A stretch of 64,000 nt of DNA from Megaustenia siamemsis (GCA_032433765.1 JAVIAB010000101.1:60875592-60939591); one strand, 5' to 3'; shown: positions 33,757 to 46,088, counted from the first letter of the stretch. Notes: generated by a model from the sequence alone, not told the origin. Program-made: numbers and translations.

Positions 33757-35393
33757 TAGCTCGTTTCAAATCACTTGTTTTGAAGTTATCACTTGATAAC
33801 TTCAAAACGCTATTGTTCAGTAACCGTTTGTTAAAAACTGTTGACATTTTCCAAATGTTATTAGAATGCAAAAGACCCTTTAAATGTATATTTAATAAAT
33901 ATCTTGCAGCTGCAGTTTTCTTAAAGCGGCGAATTTCTTTGATGTTTGTCAAAATTGTAAATTGTGAACCCCTAAATAATAGAAATTACCGTAGTTGCTG
34001 GTCTATGATTAATTTTCACAAGGTAAAGGCGTGGCCGTAATGGGGAAATACCAGGAGAATGATTGTCTTCTCAGTTCGAGGACGGACGATAATATCAAGG
34101 TATACCTGTATGTCCAATGTTCATAGTTGTGTGGTCCTGAAAAGGACTATTTGTTGAACTAATTTAAGGTAATATAGGGGCCAACATTGTGGGGGCTATA
34201 TACTTTCATTCTGAATCAGACGAGTCTAAAAGATTAATAACTGTTTGGGGTTGAACATTCCACAAACCATCATTTTTCCAATATTCCTCTTCCTGTTTTA
34301 AGACGTGGTCTTCACATTTAGCCCAATAATCTTTGTCTATATTTAATAAAGAGAGATTAGCAAGAGTCTTTGCATCGCATATTTTGAATGTTGTATTTTC
34401 ATCTGCCACTTGTCCTTTTAATTTTGCCCAGATTAGTTCTATTGGATTTAAATGAGCACGGTAAGGTGGCAGCCTCAAACTTATATGACCGTGCTCTTGG
34501 ATAATCTTATCTATTTGAAAAATCTTTGTCCTTTGTTTTTGCTTTACTAGAGATAGTAATTCAGGTTTCAAGTACATGTTATTAAATTGTATGTGCTCCT
34601 TTGTGAGCCATATCTTAATAGCATCTTTTGTACTGGATGACGTCGGGACTTTATCTTCCACTGCAACAATGTTGTGGTACGCTGCATTGTCCATTATTAG
34701 GCAAGATGGTCGATCTAGTGATGGAAGAACATAATTTTCAATCAAATGTCTAAATATGTGACCATTCATCTCAGAGTGATAATCCCGATTGTCTATGGAT
34801 TTTGAAAGAAAAATGAGCTCTGCATTCTGTATTAGTCCATGTTAGACTACCTGCATGAGCAATTATCAAGCGCTGTCCTTTGCTGCTAGGTATTAAACTC
34901 TTAATCTTTCCATCTGATGACTGCCATTCCTTTTGGTTAGTGTGGTGAGCATTAATCCATGTTTCATCCAAGTACACAATATCATAACCTTGCTTGCGCA
35001 CCTCTTTTACTTCACGTAAGTACTTGCTTCTCATGACTACTATATATTATTTATAGTATATAAATTACTATATATAATTTCACAAGTGTCTAATTGTGTC
35101 AAAAAAACCACGGCGAAAGCATGCAAACACGTCAATTTTACCGTGTATGGATTTTTACTCGCTATTTTTAACTTAAAATACTGTAAACATTAAGTTTTGA
35201 CTACATCAATTGGTCGTTATAAATTTATATAAATCAAATAAGCAACAGTAATAACCAAATGTTTTTTTAATGGAATTAATTCCCTGTTGGGTTCTAATCA
35301 TTATAACTTTACATGCAAATTTTGAACAACTTACAACAAGTGGTTAAAAAGCTATCGATTTTAAAAGTTGGGCACGAGTTATGAAACAAGCTA
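33757..35393 (-). mobile_element. Tc1/mariner (IS630-type) transposon, decayed
   Basis: The ends are inverted, starting TAGCTCGTTTCAAATCAC on the left and matching TATGAAACAAGCTA on the right. They are flanked by TA on each side inside a SINE-B. The left end carries a short extra palindrome (GTTTTGAAGTTATCAC and its complement). The transposase relic is on minus. A 688-bp internally deleted relative is at 46.4 kb. Confidence 0.88.
34206..35034 (-). pseudogene. Tc1/mariner-like transposase relic (DDE domain)
   Basis: The minus strand reads DIVYLDETWINAHHT (first D). After a frameshift near 34.8 kb come CLIMDNAAYHN (second D) and PPYRAHLNPIELIWAKLKG (catalytic E). I count 83 residues between the second D and the E, far wider than mariner or Tc1 (34D/34E) and near the described DD82E-type group. 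The N-terminal helix-turn-helix half is missing or unreadable and translation begins within the catalytic domain. The protein end ..LLDSSDSE is intact. Confidence 0.87.
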
Positions 35394-35689
35394 TAGTTGG
35401 TAAAACCACTGATTGGGCTGCCGACTTTCCGACAACCCGTGTTCGATTCCCGCTGGGAGCGGTGTGAGTTGTACTGAAGTGTGGGGAAAAAAAATTACCT
35501 CCGTGGTTGAGCCAGTCGCTGGCAGAAATGGTACCACGGTAGTACTCCGGGAAAGTTTTGATGCTTGAAGAGAGGCTGTCCAGAAGTCTCCGAACGCTTC
35601 TGGATAGGCGACTGAGCATATATGAGTGACTCGCGTGCAAAGATGCGGATTTATGTCTCGTACCTTACATTTACCTTGACCTTTGGATG

Positions 35690-36290
35690 TTTCAACTTGA
35701 AAGCTTGATTACCCATAAATTAAATACATCCAGTCCAGTATCATTAGACAAGAAAACATAACAGAAAATGGAAGCTTTTGAAATGTGGATTTATAGAAGT
35801 AGAAATAAGTAGAGCTCCATCACGTCAAGTGGAGTATAGAGCATATGGTGTTAGTGACCATAATGTCTACAGACCTTCGGCGCAATGTGGTCAGTACCAC
35901 CACGTGCCGCTTTACTTTCTCAGAAAAAAAACTCGATACCCATGTATATATAGAAGAATAGGAAGATTTGGATGAAAGGAAAACAAACAATAAAGTCTTA
36001 ACTCTTCTAAAAATGTAAAGAGAGATACAAAATACAATTCAAGCAAGACAGATTAGATTTTTTTGAACATGTTAAAGACACAGCAGCCTACTCAATGTAA
36101 TCTTGGAGGGAAAAATACAAGGTAAAGGAAGCAGATTCAGATCAAGAATAACATGAACGAGTAACATCAAAAGATGGACAAGTCAACCTATGACAACCTG
36201 CACCATTAAAGCAAGTGACAGTGGAATGGCGCTCCATGGAAGCCAATATTCCATGTACAGACGGTACTCAATGATATCATCCATTAAATG
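35690..36290 (+). mobile_element. LINE 3' end (family L-B) holding a SINE-A piece
   Basis: L-B sequence (equivalent to AFEMWIYR near 35.77 kb, then the RFFEHVKDTAAYS-like region, GRGRF, TSNIKRWTSQPMTTCTIKAS and VEWRSMEANIPCTDGTQ) flanks a minus-oriented SINE-A fragment at 35814-35945. The repeated wording at 35945-35970 suggests the SINE landed in an existing LINE copy. Confidence 0.8.
35814..35945 (-). mobile_element. SINE-A fragment
   Basis: Reverse-complement SINE-A body, from CACGTCAAGTGGAGTATAG through GTTAGTGACCATAAT to ACTCGATACCCATG, without the tRNA head. Confidence 0.82.
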
Positions 36291-36491
36291 TTCACAACTG
36301 TAGCTATTGCCATTTTTCTCTCAATGTTCTTGTTATTTGAATATTTTTAGCAATACCCCGATGATGATAGTTAAACGGCGTCACGGTGACGTCAGAATAG
36401 TCTAGTCTGGGCATCAAATCGCAATCTATTTGAAGTGCATACATCTTGTCTTCTATCCACTCCTACTAGTAAGCTGGGAATCTTGACTTAC

Positions 36492-36527
36492 ACCTTGTAG
36501 TTCAGTTCTCAGTTTAGATCGTTCAGC
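36492..36527 (-). CDS. micro-exon, 36 nt (AERSKLRTELQG)
   Basis: The acceptor is TTATTGAATTCCTAG and the donor GTAAGTCAAGATTC. Phase 0 reads AERSKLRTELQG, a charged, helix-prone stretch like the 42-nt exon at 61041. Both use the acceptor end TTCCTAG followed by GCTG. Confidence 0.78.
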
Positions 36528-36769
36528 CTAGGAATTCAATAAAAATTCAAATTCAATAAGTTATAAATAAAAATGATGATATGATTGATTATAAATTATA
36601 ATAATAATATTAACTTTCTGAATAGTATATATGGCTCATGTAGTTTAGCGTTCCTGACCAGAAGGGTAAAGTTCAATTCTCATATTTGGTTTCTTTCCTT
36701 TTTAGACAGACATGATGTCGAATCTCTTAGTACCAAGGATTTAGTTTGTTTACCTTCATTTCCATGAAA

Positions 36770-37235
36770 AAGAGTTCTTAAATATTATGTAGAGCCAGTC
36801 TTAACATATGGATGCGAATCATGGTCAATAGGACAATAGACAAGAAAATCACGGGAGTCTGTAGAAATGTGGTTTTACAGCAGAATGTTGTCAGTACCAT
36901 GGACAGCTAAGAAGAATAATGAAGATGTTCTGAGAGAGGTCACAGCAAATAAAGAGCTAATTTCCAATATTAGGAAGAAAGAAAAAAATCATTTTTTTGT
37001 CCATGTAATGAGAAGAGAACAACTGGAGTATATTGTAACAACTGGAAAAATTGAGGGACGAAGAGATAGAGGGAAGCAAAGATAAAAAAATAACAGACAG
37101 CTTAAGAGAATGTCTTGGAAGAAGGTCAACAACAGAAATGATAAATAGGTGCCGAGATCGAAAGTTGACCTGACTTGATTGAAAGTAGACTTGATCACCT
37201 ACCCCAGTAGGCCCGGTACTTGATGATGATGACCT
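36770..37235 (+). mobile_element. LINE C-terminal fragment (family L-A, variant)
   Basis: Reads MWFYSRMLSVPWTAKKNNED, then REQLEYIVTTGKIEGRRDRG, then a shifted end near STTEMINRCRDRKL with a (GAT)n tail. It shares the MWFY start with the 40.2-kb copy. Confidence 0.85.
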
Positions 37236-37769
37236 TCTTTTCTGTTGGCGTTATTTTGAAAGTTATTACCCATGATTTATCATACTGAATTTGGGAAAAT
37301 TAAGCACACTAACACAGTGTTCACTGTATATCGTTTAACATTAAGGAAAAAATATATTTAGTTTGTGTTAATCTCAGCCCATGTTTAGAATCTTTCAAGT
37401 AAATCAGAAAGAGTATGAATATAGTGACATAAAGATCTAAATATCTTTACTAAAGATTATAAGTCACATTTATGAACTAGATCTTTCTCAATAATTGGGA
37501 ATCATAATTTCTGAATTACGAAAAATCCGCTACAGCCTTGAAATACTTGTCTAAATCTGCAGTGCTGTGCTATAAGATGACGCTTATTATTACTGGCTTT
37601 TTTAAATTTGCTGTGTTCTGAGTAACACATGTCGAACTATCCTGCTATATACGTATGAACGTGTGTATATAAAGTACAGTATGTGGTGATATGCCCGTTT
37701 AATATTGATGTATTCATTTAAATCATGTCCAGATGCAGCGAAAAATAAAATAACAAAGAAAATGTAATA

Positions 37770-38295
37770 TTGTTGCAAGTATTACTGACAATATTGCTGC
37801 AAGAATATACTGACAATATTTTTGCAAGAATATACTGACAATATTGTTGCAAGAATATACTGACAATATTGTTGCAAGAATATATTGACAATATTTTTGC
37901 GAGAATATACTGACAATATTGTTGCGAGAATATACTGACACTATTGTTGCGAGAATATACTGACAATATTGCTGCAAGAATATACTGATAATATTGTTGC
38001 AAGAATATACTGACAATATTGTTGCGAGAATATACTGACAATATTGTTGCGAGAATATACTGACACTATTGTTGCGAGAATATACTGACAATATTGTTGC
38101 GAGAATATACTGACAATATTGCTGCAAGAATATACTGATAATATTGTTGCAAGAATATACTGACAATATTGTTGCAAGAATATACTGACAATATTGCTGC
38201 AGGTTTGAACTGACAATAATGCTGCAGGAATGAACTGACAATATTTTTGCAAGAATGAACTGACAATATTGCTGAAAGAATGTACTGACATTATT
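37770..38295. repeat. minisatellite, 25-bp unit, about 21 copies
   Basis: The unit is about AAGAATATACTGACAATATT then GTTGC, with A/G and T/C variants. Because 25 is not a multiple of three and the unit has no minus-strand stop in any frame, all three minus frames stay open and give a spurious ORF of up to 257 codons. Confidence 0.95.
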
Positions 38296-38649
38296 GAAAA
38301 ACTGTCTGTGTGGTATGAAACATGCCATTCTGGAACTTGCATCTTGTGACATGACAGTAATTGAGTACTTTTCTCTCGTCTGCCCTAGATGTTCAGTGTC
38401 TAATACAGTTGTTCCCAGTTCATTTGTGACATGAGACATCCTATAACAGCCACTTGATGATCGTCCTTCTCGTTGACCTTTCTCCCTGCCGTACACACAT
38501 GTCTAAGCTGTGTGGAAGTTAAATTTCTGTGTGAATATAGGACTTTTATCCCTAAAGCGTAAGAATTAAAAAAAAATAATCTAAAAATGTAAGTTAATTA
38601 ATTACATCTAATACACGAGGTCACACAATGAGGAAGCCATGTGTGGGTA

Positions 38650-38875
38650 ATACACGATAGGCCTTTAATTAGAATCCCAAGGAATAGATAAAAAAGAGGA
38701 AGACCAACATATTATTGGAGAAAAAATGTAGGAAGCAGAGACGAATATGAAGAGGAAAACATGGTTTGATCTTAAAACAATGGCTAGAAACAGATAGTCT
38801 TGGAAAGTATGATCCATCATCATTAGGTCGCATGTCGTTTGTTGCACGTTAAATGCTGCATTTACCACAATCCGT
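38650..38875 (+). mobile_element. LINE C-terminal fragment (family L-C)
   Basis: IPRNR-KKRKTNILLEKKCRK-like and KTWFDLKTMARNR-like segments match L-C. A piece resembling the 11.88-kb TVVNA-type sequence follows on minus. Confidence 0.62.
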
Positions 38876-38949
38876 CTGAAATAATCAATGTCTCTAACCT
38901 GATCTCCAACTTAGTCAGTTGACACATACACGGTCACCTTGAATTTATG

Positions 38950-39900
38950 AAACCATTCTTTGTGTGCTCCTGTCTTTTCTTCCATGAACAAAGCCTTCCA
39001 GTATTGTTCTTCCCAGCTCTATTTGTGGCCACAATATTGCAATGTTCTATGTACAATGGTGTTGATAAGCCACCTGCATTGCCATATGTTCTTCCTGGCG
39101 TTTACATTTTGTGCTGCAATTGCTAATGATCTTTTGATCTCTCTTCGCAGTCTCAATTTTTAGTTACTACAGATCTCAAATGTTCGTAGTTTGTTACAAC
39201 TTCAAGTTGGTGATAATTTTGGGGTGGATTTTTGTCCTGTCAAAGAACATTATCTTAGTTTTCTGTGTGTTTAGAGTTATGTTTTGCTCATCACTGTGAT
39301 CGTCGAACACATTCAAATGTCACTTGTAATCCTGTTGCACTATTTGAGAGGAGGACTGTGTCATCAGCGTAATGAAATTCTGGAATTATAGTGTAACTTC
39401 TATTGATAGGGAGCAAATTTACAAATCAGTCATCATTCGTGACATTTCTCATGATGAACTCTCAACTTAGATGCGGAACATGTATGGACAGATGTCCCTG
39501 CTTCCCCTCTTGTTATGCTTCAAACCAATATGGCAAGTATTATGATATGGTAAGTTTTATTAGGTGCTGGAAAGCCAATATCTTACATATGTCACAGATT
39601 TTGATAATGTACGTAGTCAAAGGCCTTGACGTAATCTATGAAGCAGGATGGAGATTTATGTTGTATTCCCTACATTTCTCACATGTATCATAGTGATAAT
39701 GATGTGTTCTCCGGTTCATTTACTGGGACTGAAACCTGCATGAAATGAAGTTTTTGTTCTAACTCTTGCGTTGATTCGTGGATACATAAATGTCTAGAAT
39801 ATTATTCATGAGTTAACTCAAGTGTAAAGACTTGTTAAAAGTAGGTAAGAGGTCAATTTCTATAGAGAAACGTAGTCTGCCAGTTGCAATGGAAGATCGG
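38950..39900 (-). mobile_element. LINE reverse transcriptase fragment
   Basis: Minus strand: FIDYVKAFDYVHYQNL near 39.64 kb (RT motif with the first catalytic D), then FHYADDTVLLSNSATGLQ near 39.37 kb (catalytic YADD), then thumb sequence toward 38.95 kb. Multiple stops. It is one of the few palm-domain relics in the window. Confidence 0.8.
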
Positions 39901-40085
39901 CCCAGGTTTCCCCTAATTGTATGTGAATATACAGACGGTTAAATATAACTGACAATCAAACGATTTTGGTTAAATTCAAAACAAAATTAAACAACTGTAA
40001 CATTGTAACATCGTAACATTGTAACATTCACATTTTCACTCTTTCAATTAGATTCATCCTTGCCATGTTAAGTCATTTTTCTTAC

Positions 40086-40115
40086 CGGAAATGCTCCATT
40101 GGTCTCAATAAATAT
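40086..40115 (-). CDS. micro-exon, 30 nt (IFIETNGAFP)
   Basis: The acceptor is GCATGTCTTCTTAG and the donor GTAAGAAAAATGAC. Phase 0 reads IFIETNGAFP. The donor has A at +6, and an internal AG could give a shorter 18-nt form. Confidence 0.62.
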
Positions 40116-40179
40116 CTAAGAAGACATGCATTTAGTGAAACTAAAACCACAGATGTAATCACGCATAAATATCGTGTAT

Positions 40180-40830
40180 ATAAAACAGGTAAATGCATTT
40201 AAATATTTGGGAACTTTGTTAACCTCAGACGGAAGATGTACATCATAGGTGAGATGCAAAATGGCTCAGGAAAAAGCAAATTTGCAAAAAATGAGGACCA
40301 TGCAAAATATTTTTGACAATAGAAACAAGAAAACGAGTTCTTAAATGTTATGTAGAGCCAGTCTTAACATATGGATGTGAATTATGGACAATAGGACAAC
40401 CATCACGGAAATAACTGGTGTCTGTAGAAATGTGGTTTTACATAAGGATTTTGAGAATACCATGGACAGCTACGAAGAGCAATGAAAACGTTCTGAAAGA
40501 GGTCGAAGCGAAAAGCAAATGTCTATTATTAGGAAGAAGCAATCATCTTTTTTTTTTTTTACCATGTAATGAGAAGAGAACAGCTGGCTGGAAAATTTGT
40601 ACAAACTGGGAAAATTAAGGGACGAAGAGATAGAATTAAGAAAAGAGAAAAGATACCAGAAAAGGAGATAGATGGAAGAACAGAGAAAATATACCAGTAA
40701 GCTTAAAAGAATGGCTTGGCAGAAAGTCAACAACAGAAATGATACATATATGTCGAGATCGAAAGTTGTGGAGAGTCATTATCGCCTACGCCAGTAGGCC
40801 CTATATTTGATGATGATGGTGGTGATATAT
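40180..40830 (+). mobile_element. LINE C-terminal fragment (family L-A, variant)
   Basis: Degraded copy from the FKYLGTLLTSDGRC region to a DRKLWRVIIAYASRPYI-like end and (GAT)n tail. An interruption by poly-T lies near 40.55 kb. Confidence 0.82.
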
Positions 40831-41322
40831 ACAGTGGTGTTAAACATAATACAAATAAAACATCATTTCGTAATTCATTACATTTTGACACAAATCATTT
40901 AAATGACAATATAATTATGCGTAAAACAGTCTAAAGATATATCATCTAATCATTTACATGCAGGAATATACATTCCACAGACGGTTGTTCTTGTTTAGCG
41001 ATGTTAATCTCAAGCAAGAACCATATCTACGTACCAGCAGTCATTTTATTAAACGAAGAAAAAATTATCTTCGGTTTTAACTAGACCAACATTGCCGCAT
41101 GAAAGTGTATTTTTTTTTCTTTTTATGGAAAGCAGATAAAATAACGAACTATAAGGATGTATATTGAAAGAATACAATTAACGATGTTAAAACTATGTAG
41201 GAGTTCAGAAAGTCAAAAGGTATCAAACACACAGTGATCTCCATACACAATATGAAAATTAAACATAATTTCATAAGTCAGCGAATTCTCATTTATAATA
41301 TTCGAATTTTATATGTGTTATT

Positions 41323-41560
<238 letters not shown>

Positions 41561-41973
41561 TCCGACTATCTGTCTGTCTGTTAATCTATGGGTGTGCCTG
41601 TCTGTCTGTCAGTCTATATGTCTCTCTGTACATATGTCTACCTGTCTCTCTGTTCTAATATGGAATGTATGATTGCATTAGTTGTTCAGACCTGTTTCAC
41701 AAACAATTGTTTTATATAATTTGTATTCACCTAAACGTTAATTATTTTCAATCCTTTATTTAATTAATAAATTACTTGCTCTACTTTGTTCTCTTTCTAA
41801 CGACAGTTATTGTACTGTGCTACGTTCTTACTCTCTTAGTTATTTGTTTTCAGCTGTACATGTTGGTTCAGGAGAGTAATATTTTTTTGCAACGCTTAAC
41901 ACATTGTACGTCATACATATTTAATGAGTTCATATTAAAATCCCTCTCCACAATTCATAATAATAATAATTAC

Positions 41974-42003
41974 CTTTTGTATTTCTTCCAGATTACTGGA
42001 AAT
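41974..42003 (-). CDS. micro-exon, 30 nt (ISSNLEEIQK)
   Basis: The acceptor is GATTGTGTCCTCACAG and the donor GTAATTATTATTA. Phase 0 reads ISSNLEEIQK. The donor is weaker than most (ATT after GTA). An internal CAG eight bases in is a possible alternative acceptor but would break symmetry. Confidence 0.62.
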
Positions 42004-42129
42004 CTGTGAGGACACAATCATTTAATTGTGAAAATAAATACATTCTCTCGACCAGGTTTTGTTATAATTAATTGATTTATATTATCAGTGCATGGGATTA
42101 GTAGTAATTTTGGATGTTTTAGTGTATGT

Positions 42130-42545
42130 AAGGAAACGAATCATGGACAATGGACAAACAAATGAAAAGACGATTAGAGGCCACAGAGATGTGATTTCTC
42201 AGAAGAATGTTGAAAGTTCAGTGGACAGCTAGATAGACCAACATTGAGAGGGCATTCTTAATGAGGCCAACACAAAAATTGAGCTTCTAAAAAACATCAT
42301 AAAGAAACAATCAATATTTTTCTGGTGCATCGTGGGAATAGCAAATTTGGAATACTTGGTTACAACTCGAAAAATACAGAGAAAGAGAGATCGCAGACGA
42401 AAAAGTGAGAAAATACTGGATAACTTGGTGTCATGGCATGGAAGACAGTCAACAACAGAACTGATACGTTGCATGATAGATAGAAGTTTGTGGAAGGGCA
42501 TGATCGTCTTCACCAACCGATATGGCACATGATGATTAATGTATG
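42130..42545 (+). mobile_element. LINE C-terminal fragment (family L-A)
   Basis: Runs from ESWTMDKQMKRRLEATEM-like sequence to TTRKIQRKRDRRRKSEKILD and STTELIRCMIDRSLWKGMI, then FTNRYGT and the GAT tail, with frameshifts. Confidence 0.87.
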
Positions 42546-42589
42546 CACAGAGATGCGATGATAAGAAACGTTTGGAGTAACCAGAAAAG

Positions 42590-42915
42590 ACAGAAAACTG
42601 AAAATGATATTATATGAGAGATGATAAGTATTCGGGCAATCCTAAGCCACACGCAGACACAACAAAGTAACGGGTTTTCCTATATATATAAAGTATGCTG
42701 TGTAATTCCTCAGAATACAAAACATATATTAAAATATGAGATGTGAGAAGATCAAGAGGTAGGCCCAGAGCAAGATGGAGAGACACCATCAAAGAAGCGT
42801 TACAAAATCAATACACAATGAATGAAGTCGCAAAAATGGCGGGGACCAGAACTTTGTCTGTCCCTCGACATCAGAACAAGTATACAAGGAAGTGAAGAAA
42901 GAAAGAAGATTAATG
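42590..42915 (+). mobile_element. LINE C-terminal tail (RGRPRARWRDTIKEA type)
   Basis: The segments KYSGNPKPHADTTK, RSRGRPRARWRDTIKEALQN and TMNEVAKMAGDQNFVC are a clear retrotransposon protein end, distinct from L-A and L-B. Confidence 0.72.
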
Positions 42916-42989
42916 TATGTATTATCATTTTGTGCACGTTATATATATATATATATATATTATGGACAGGGAAATTATTAAATAAATAT

Positions 42990-43375
42990 CTGTATCTCCT
43001 TATTCGAAGGCCCCGGTATCACTGCAAAAGAATTAATCCATATCAGCTCAACCGCCCGTGCCAGTGGAATTATCACAATTAACATTTCATCTCATTGAAA
43101 GATCCAAACAAAGAAAGGCAGCTGCAATCCTCGTCATAGCATCTACAGCACACACCAAAAGGCATAAGGCGAAGCGGCACCGAAAGTGAATGCAGCTGAA
43201 TTGTCCTTCTTCATACGTTATCATCATTCATCGTAAGCAATCGGAATTTCGAAACGGGAGCCGGATAAAAATCACAGCTCACAGTGTGGACAGAGCACTA
43301 AACTCAGTAGCTCCGGCAGCAAGTCGGACTTGGAATATTATGAAACTGCAAGGGGAATACTTTTCAAACTGAGTC
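42990..43375 (-). repeat. interspersed repeat R1, copy 2 (opposite orientation)
   Basis: The plus strand here aligns with the minus strand of the copies at 19.7 and 58.3 kb. Coding-like wording such as SKQRKAAAILVIASTAHTKR followed by HKAKRHRK parallels SPKQRKVVVVPIIAVSAHAK in copy 3. Substitutions keep similar residues, hinting that R1 derives from a protein-coding element. Confidence 0.75.
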
Positions 43376-43825
43376 TCAATTGTTCCTGCCGCGTGTCAAC
43401 CACATTGACCTGAAGTTCAAATAAATGTATAGTCATTTATTTGAAAATGTGTAATCATTGTACGCCTTTCAATGCATTTATTTCCGTCTGAGTGTGAAGA
43501 AACCTGAGATTTCATATCATCATGCAGAATGCACACATTGGTCAAGTCAAATATTCACTCCTGATACACTCGAGTAATCACTTACTGGCACATCCCTCAC
43601 CTCTTCAATGACTCACGTACACTTTGCTTCACTCATTATTCCTTTATTCTGATGCACTCAATCGTTAGATTTCATCTCTTTCTGGGTTTAGCTTGTCAAT
43701 GAATGTCAGCAAAACTAAACCTACTCATTCGCCCATGTTTTCTTCCATCTTATCTCTAAGCTGTTTTGCTCTTATTCCATCCGAGGTCTGGCTTCATTTC
43801 TTATCTACTCATTCCGGGAGGATGG

Positions 43826-43855
43826 GTATGTGTGTGTGTGTGTGTGTATGTGTGT

Positions 43856-43896
<41 letters not shown>
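43826..43896. repeat. (GT)n microsatellite
   Basis: TG dinucleotide run with two TA interruptions. Confidence 0.96.
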
Positions 43897-43897
<1 letters not shown>

Positions 43898-44029
43898 GGT
43901 AAGGGTGAATGGAGACTGCAATTGCAGTAAACTCAAAGAGATAATTGATGTGAAAGTGAGATCGGTTCATATCGCGTCTCAGAAATAGAGTTAAACAAAG
44001 GAAGTGAAGATTTTAGTGTAGTAAGAGAA

Positions 44030-44930
44030 ATGTAAGAGAGAGGTAAGAGACAGGTAAGAGAGATGTAAGAAACAGAAAAAAAGCCACAGAAAGGGGATGC
44101 ATTGGATACCAAAAAAATGAAAATTACTAACAGACAATACAAATAGAAGAGGTAGATGGCAAGAGTATATAACACAACTATTTCATGATCACAGGGCCAA
44201 GAAACCCATTATCAAATGTACAGCAGGCTATACAATTTTAAAATCTGAAGTGGAAAAAGCTATACAAACAAATAAAAAAGGGAAAAGCAGCAGGACCTGA
44301 GAGGATACAGATAGAGATGTTATAGGCACTATACGATTTTAGCATTGAGGTAATCACAGACATATGCAACGACATATACCATAACGGATATATAACAAAT
44401 AAACTAAAAACATCAACTTTCATTGCATTGCCTTAAAAGAATGGTGCAGTTGAATACAATGATTTTAGAATAATATGCCTGAAGATTCATTTAACCAAAC
44501 AAAATGAAAATAGGTATACAAAGAAGGATTCATAATAACATCAATACTGTACTAGAAGAATATAAATTTTGTATTTAGGAAAAAAAACTGGGACGATAGC
44601 AGCCCTATTCTGCATGATGGCATAAATCGAAAAGTACCTAAAAGTAAACAAACCAATAAATGCCTTCTTCATAGACTACACCAACGCTTTTGATAGAATA
44701 CGCCATAAAAAAAAAAAAAAAAAAACTGATATAATGCCTAAACGATATATATCTAGATGACGACATACGGCTAATATGTAATTTATACTGGGAGCAAAAA
44801 TCAACAATTCAATAGAAGAAATACAAATCTACGTCCAGTTATATAAAAAATAGGAGTATGATATAGATGCATCAAAAATAAAAGTGAACTTAGATTCAAA
44901 GCTGATTGTTAACGATTTAATATTGGAAAC
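44030..44930 (+). mobile_element. LINE pre-RT and RT fragment
   Basis: Shows the NRNTNRRGRWQEYITQLFHD-like linker (compare 2-239), then KKGKAAGPERIQIEML, matching the GKAAGPDGI RT motif, and FIDYTNAFDRIRHK near 44.67 kb with the catalytic aspartate. A poly-A run at 44708 and many stops break it. Confidence 0.82.
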
Positions 44931-45184
44931 ATAACTATATAGACGTTGCTCCATCACTGAACATCCTTACGTTAATAACGATCTGGTCTTGTACGGATCA
45001 AGAGTAACAACGGACGTTTTGGAATTAAACGTGTCAATACCATACCTCGTTTGAAAGTACACCACAATGCCTCATAAGCGCCTACTTGACGTCTTTTTAA
45101 TTGTGGGCAATACATTTTGGTAAACGATGTGTTTAGATGAAACAAGCAGAGGTTTCAATATATAAATGCACGTCAGATATAGAA

Positions 45185-45685
45185 TGTAATCATCGGCAGA
45201 AGGTTGGCTACTGACACGAAAGAAATAGAATTTAATTATTGGCAGAAGGTTGATTACAGACACGAACATCAGACATAGAATTTAATTATTGGCAGAAGGT
45301 TGATTACAGACACGAACATCAGACATAGAATGTAATTATTGGCAGAAGGTTGCTTACAGACACCAACATCAGACATAGAATGTAATTATTGGCAGAAGGT
45401 TGATTACAGACACGAACATCAGAAATATAATGTAATCATTGGCAGAAGGTTGAATACAGACACCAACATCAGAAATAGAATTTAATTATTGGCAGAAGGT
45501 TGCTTACAGACACGAACATCAGACATAGCATGTAATTATTGGCAGAAGGTTGATTACATACACTAACATCAGAAATATAATGTAATCATTGGCAGAAGGT
45601 TGGTTACAGACACGAACATCAGACGTAGAATTTAATTATTGGCAGAAGGTTGTTTACAGACACCAACATCAGATAGAAATTTATT
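45185..45685. repeat. minisatellite, 50-bp unit, about 10 copies
   Basis: The unit is GGCAGAAGGTTGATTACAGA then CACGAACATCAGACATAGAA then TTTAATTATT, with few substitutions. Two degenerate copies trail to 45.79 kb. Confidence 0.94.
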
Positions 45686-46067
45686 CAGTTAATGATACAA
45701 GCTGTATTACTTAACACATATCATATATAGAATGTAATCATTTAATGAAATAAGCTGTTTTTCTGACACACATATCATATATATATAATGTAATTACTTA
45801 ATGGCAGATGCATGCAGCAACCTAAACAAATAAAATTGAGACTTTCATGATATCACGAAATTGTTGATCATCACCATCATCATATACCACACAATATGGC
45901 GTAAGTAATGAGAACTATATAAATGTAATAATTCTCCACAGTTATTAATCGATTTTGTTGTTTATTGTTCACATAAATATAGTTTACTCTCTTAATTAAA
46001 ATGTTTGTTGGGTACACAACATACATGCTTGTACCCATCAATTGTTATTTACCATACCATTACTTAC

Positions 46068-46088
46068 TCTGAACAATATTAGATTCGT
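46068..46088 (-). CDS. micro-exon, 21 nt (TNLILFR)
   Basis: The acceptor is AAGTCATCTCTTTCAG and the donor GTAAGTAATGGTATG. Phase 0 reads TNLILFR, the most hydrophobic of the set. Splice sites are strong. Confidence 0.78.

Larger units (their letters stand above)
33738..35690 (+). mobile_element. SINE-B split by a DNA transposon
   Basis: The head start CGGTAGCC ending at 33754 continues at 35396 with GTTGGTAAAACCACTGATTG, exactly where the intact SINE-B head has CGGTAGCCTAGTTGG. The B box CGTGTTCGATTCCC is at 35440. The body runs to a CCTTACATTTACC tail near 35680. The transposon at 33757-35393 separates the two parts, with TA duplicated at the break. Confidence 0.85.

Noticed and set aside
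34206..34769. 187-codon ORF as a domesticated gene
   Set aside because: It is the C-terminal part of a frameshifted transposase inside terminal inverted repeats with TA flanks.
36625..36705. tRNA-like boxes near 36.63 kb
   Set aside because: The A-box- and B-box-like words are poor and no stems pair.
37718..38496. Several overlapping minus-strand ORFs up to 257 codons
   Set aside because: The 25-bp minisatellite unit is stop-free in all three minus frames, so long ORFs arise automatically.
41030..41090. Donor-like GTACGTAGATATGG near 41.04 kb on minus
   Set aside because: No usable AG acceptor at a suitable distance upstream.
43575..43615. Strong donor GTAAGTGATTACTC on minus near 43.58 kb
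   Set aside because: No acceptor with a pyrimidine tract gives a stop-free multiple of three; a 15-nt version would need a poor acceptor.
44965..44985. 12-nt segment IVIN between CCAG and GTAAGG near 44.98 kb
   Set aside because: The acceptor has no pyrimidine tract; too short to support.
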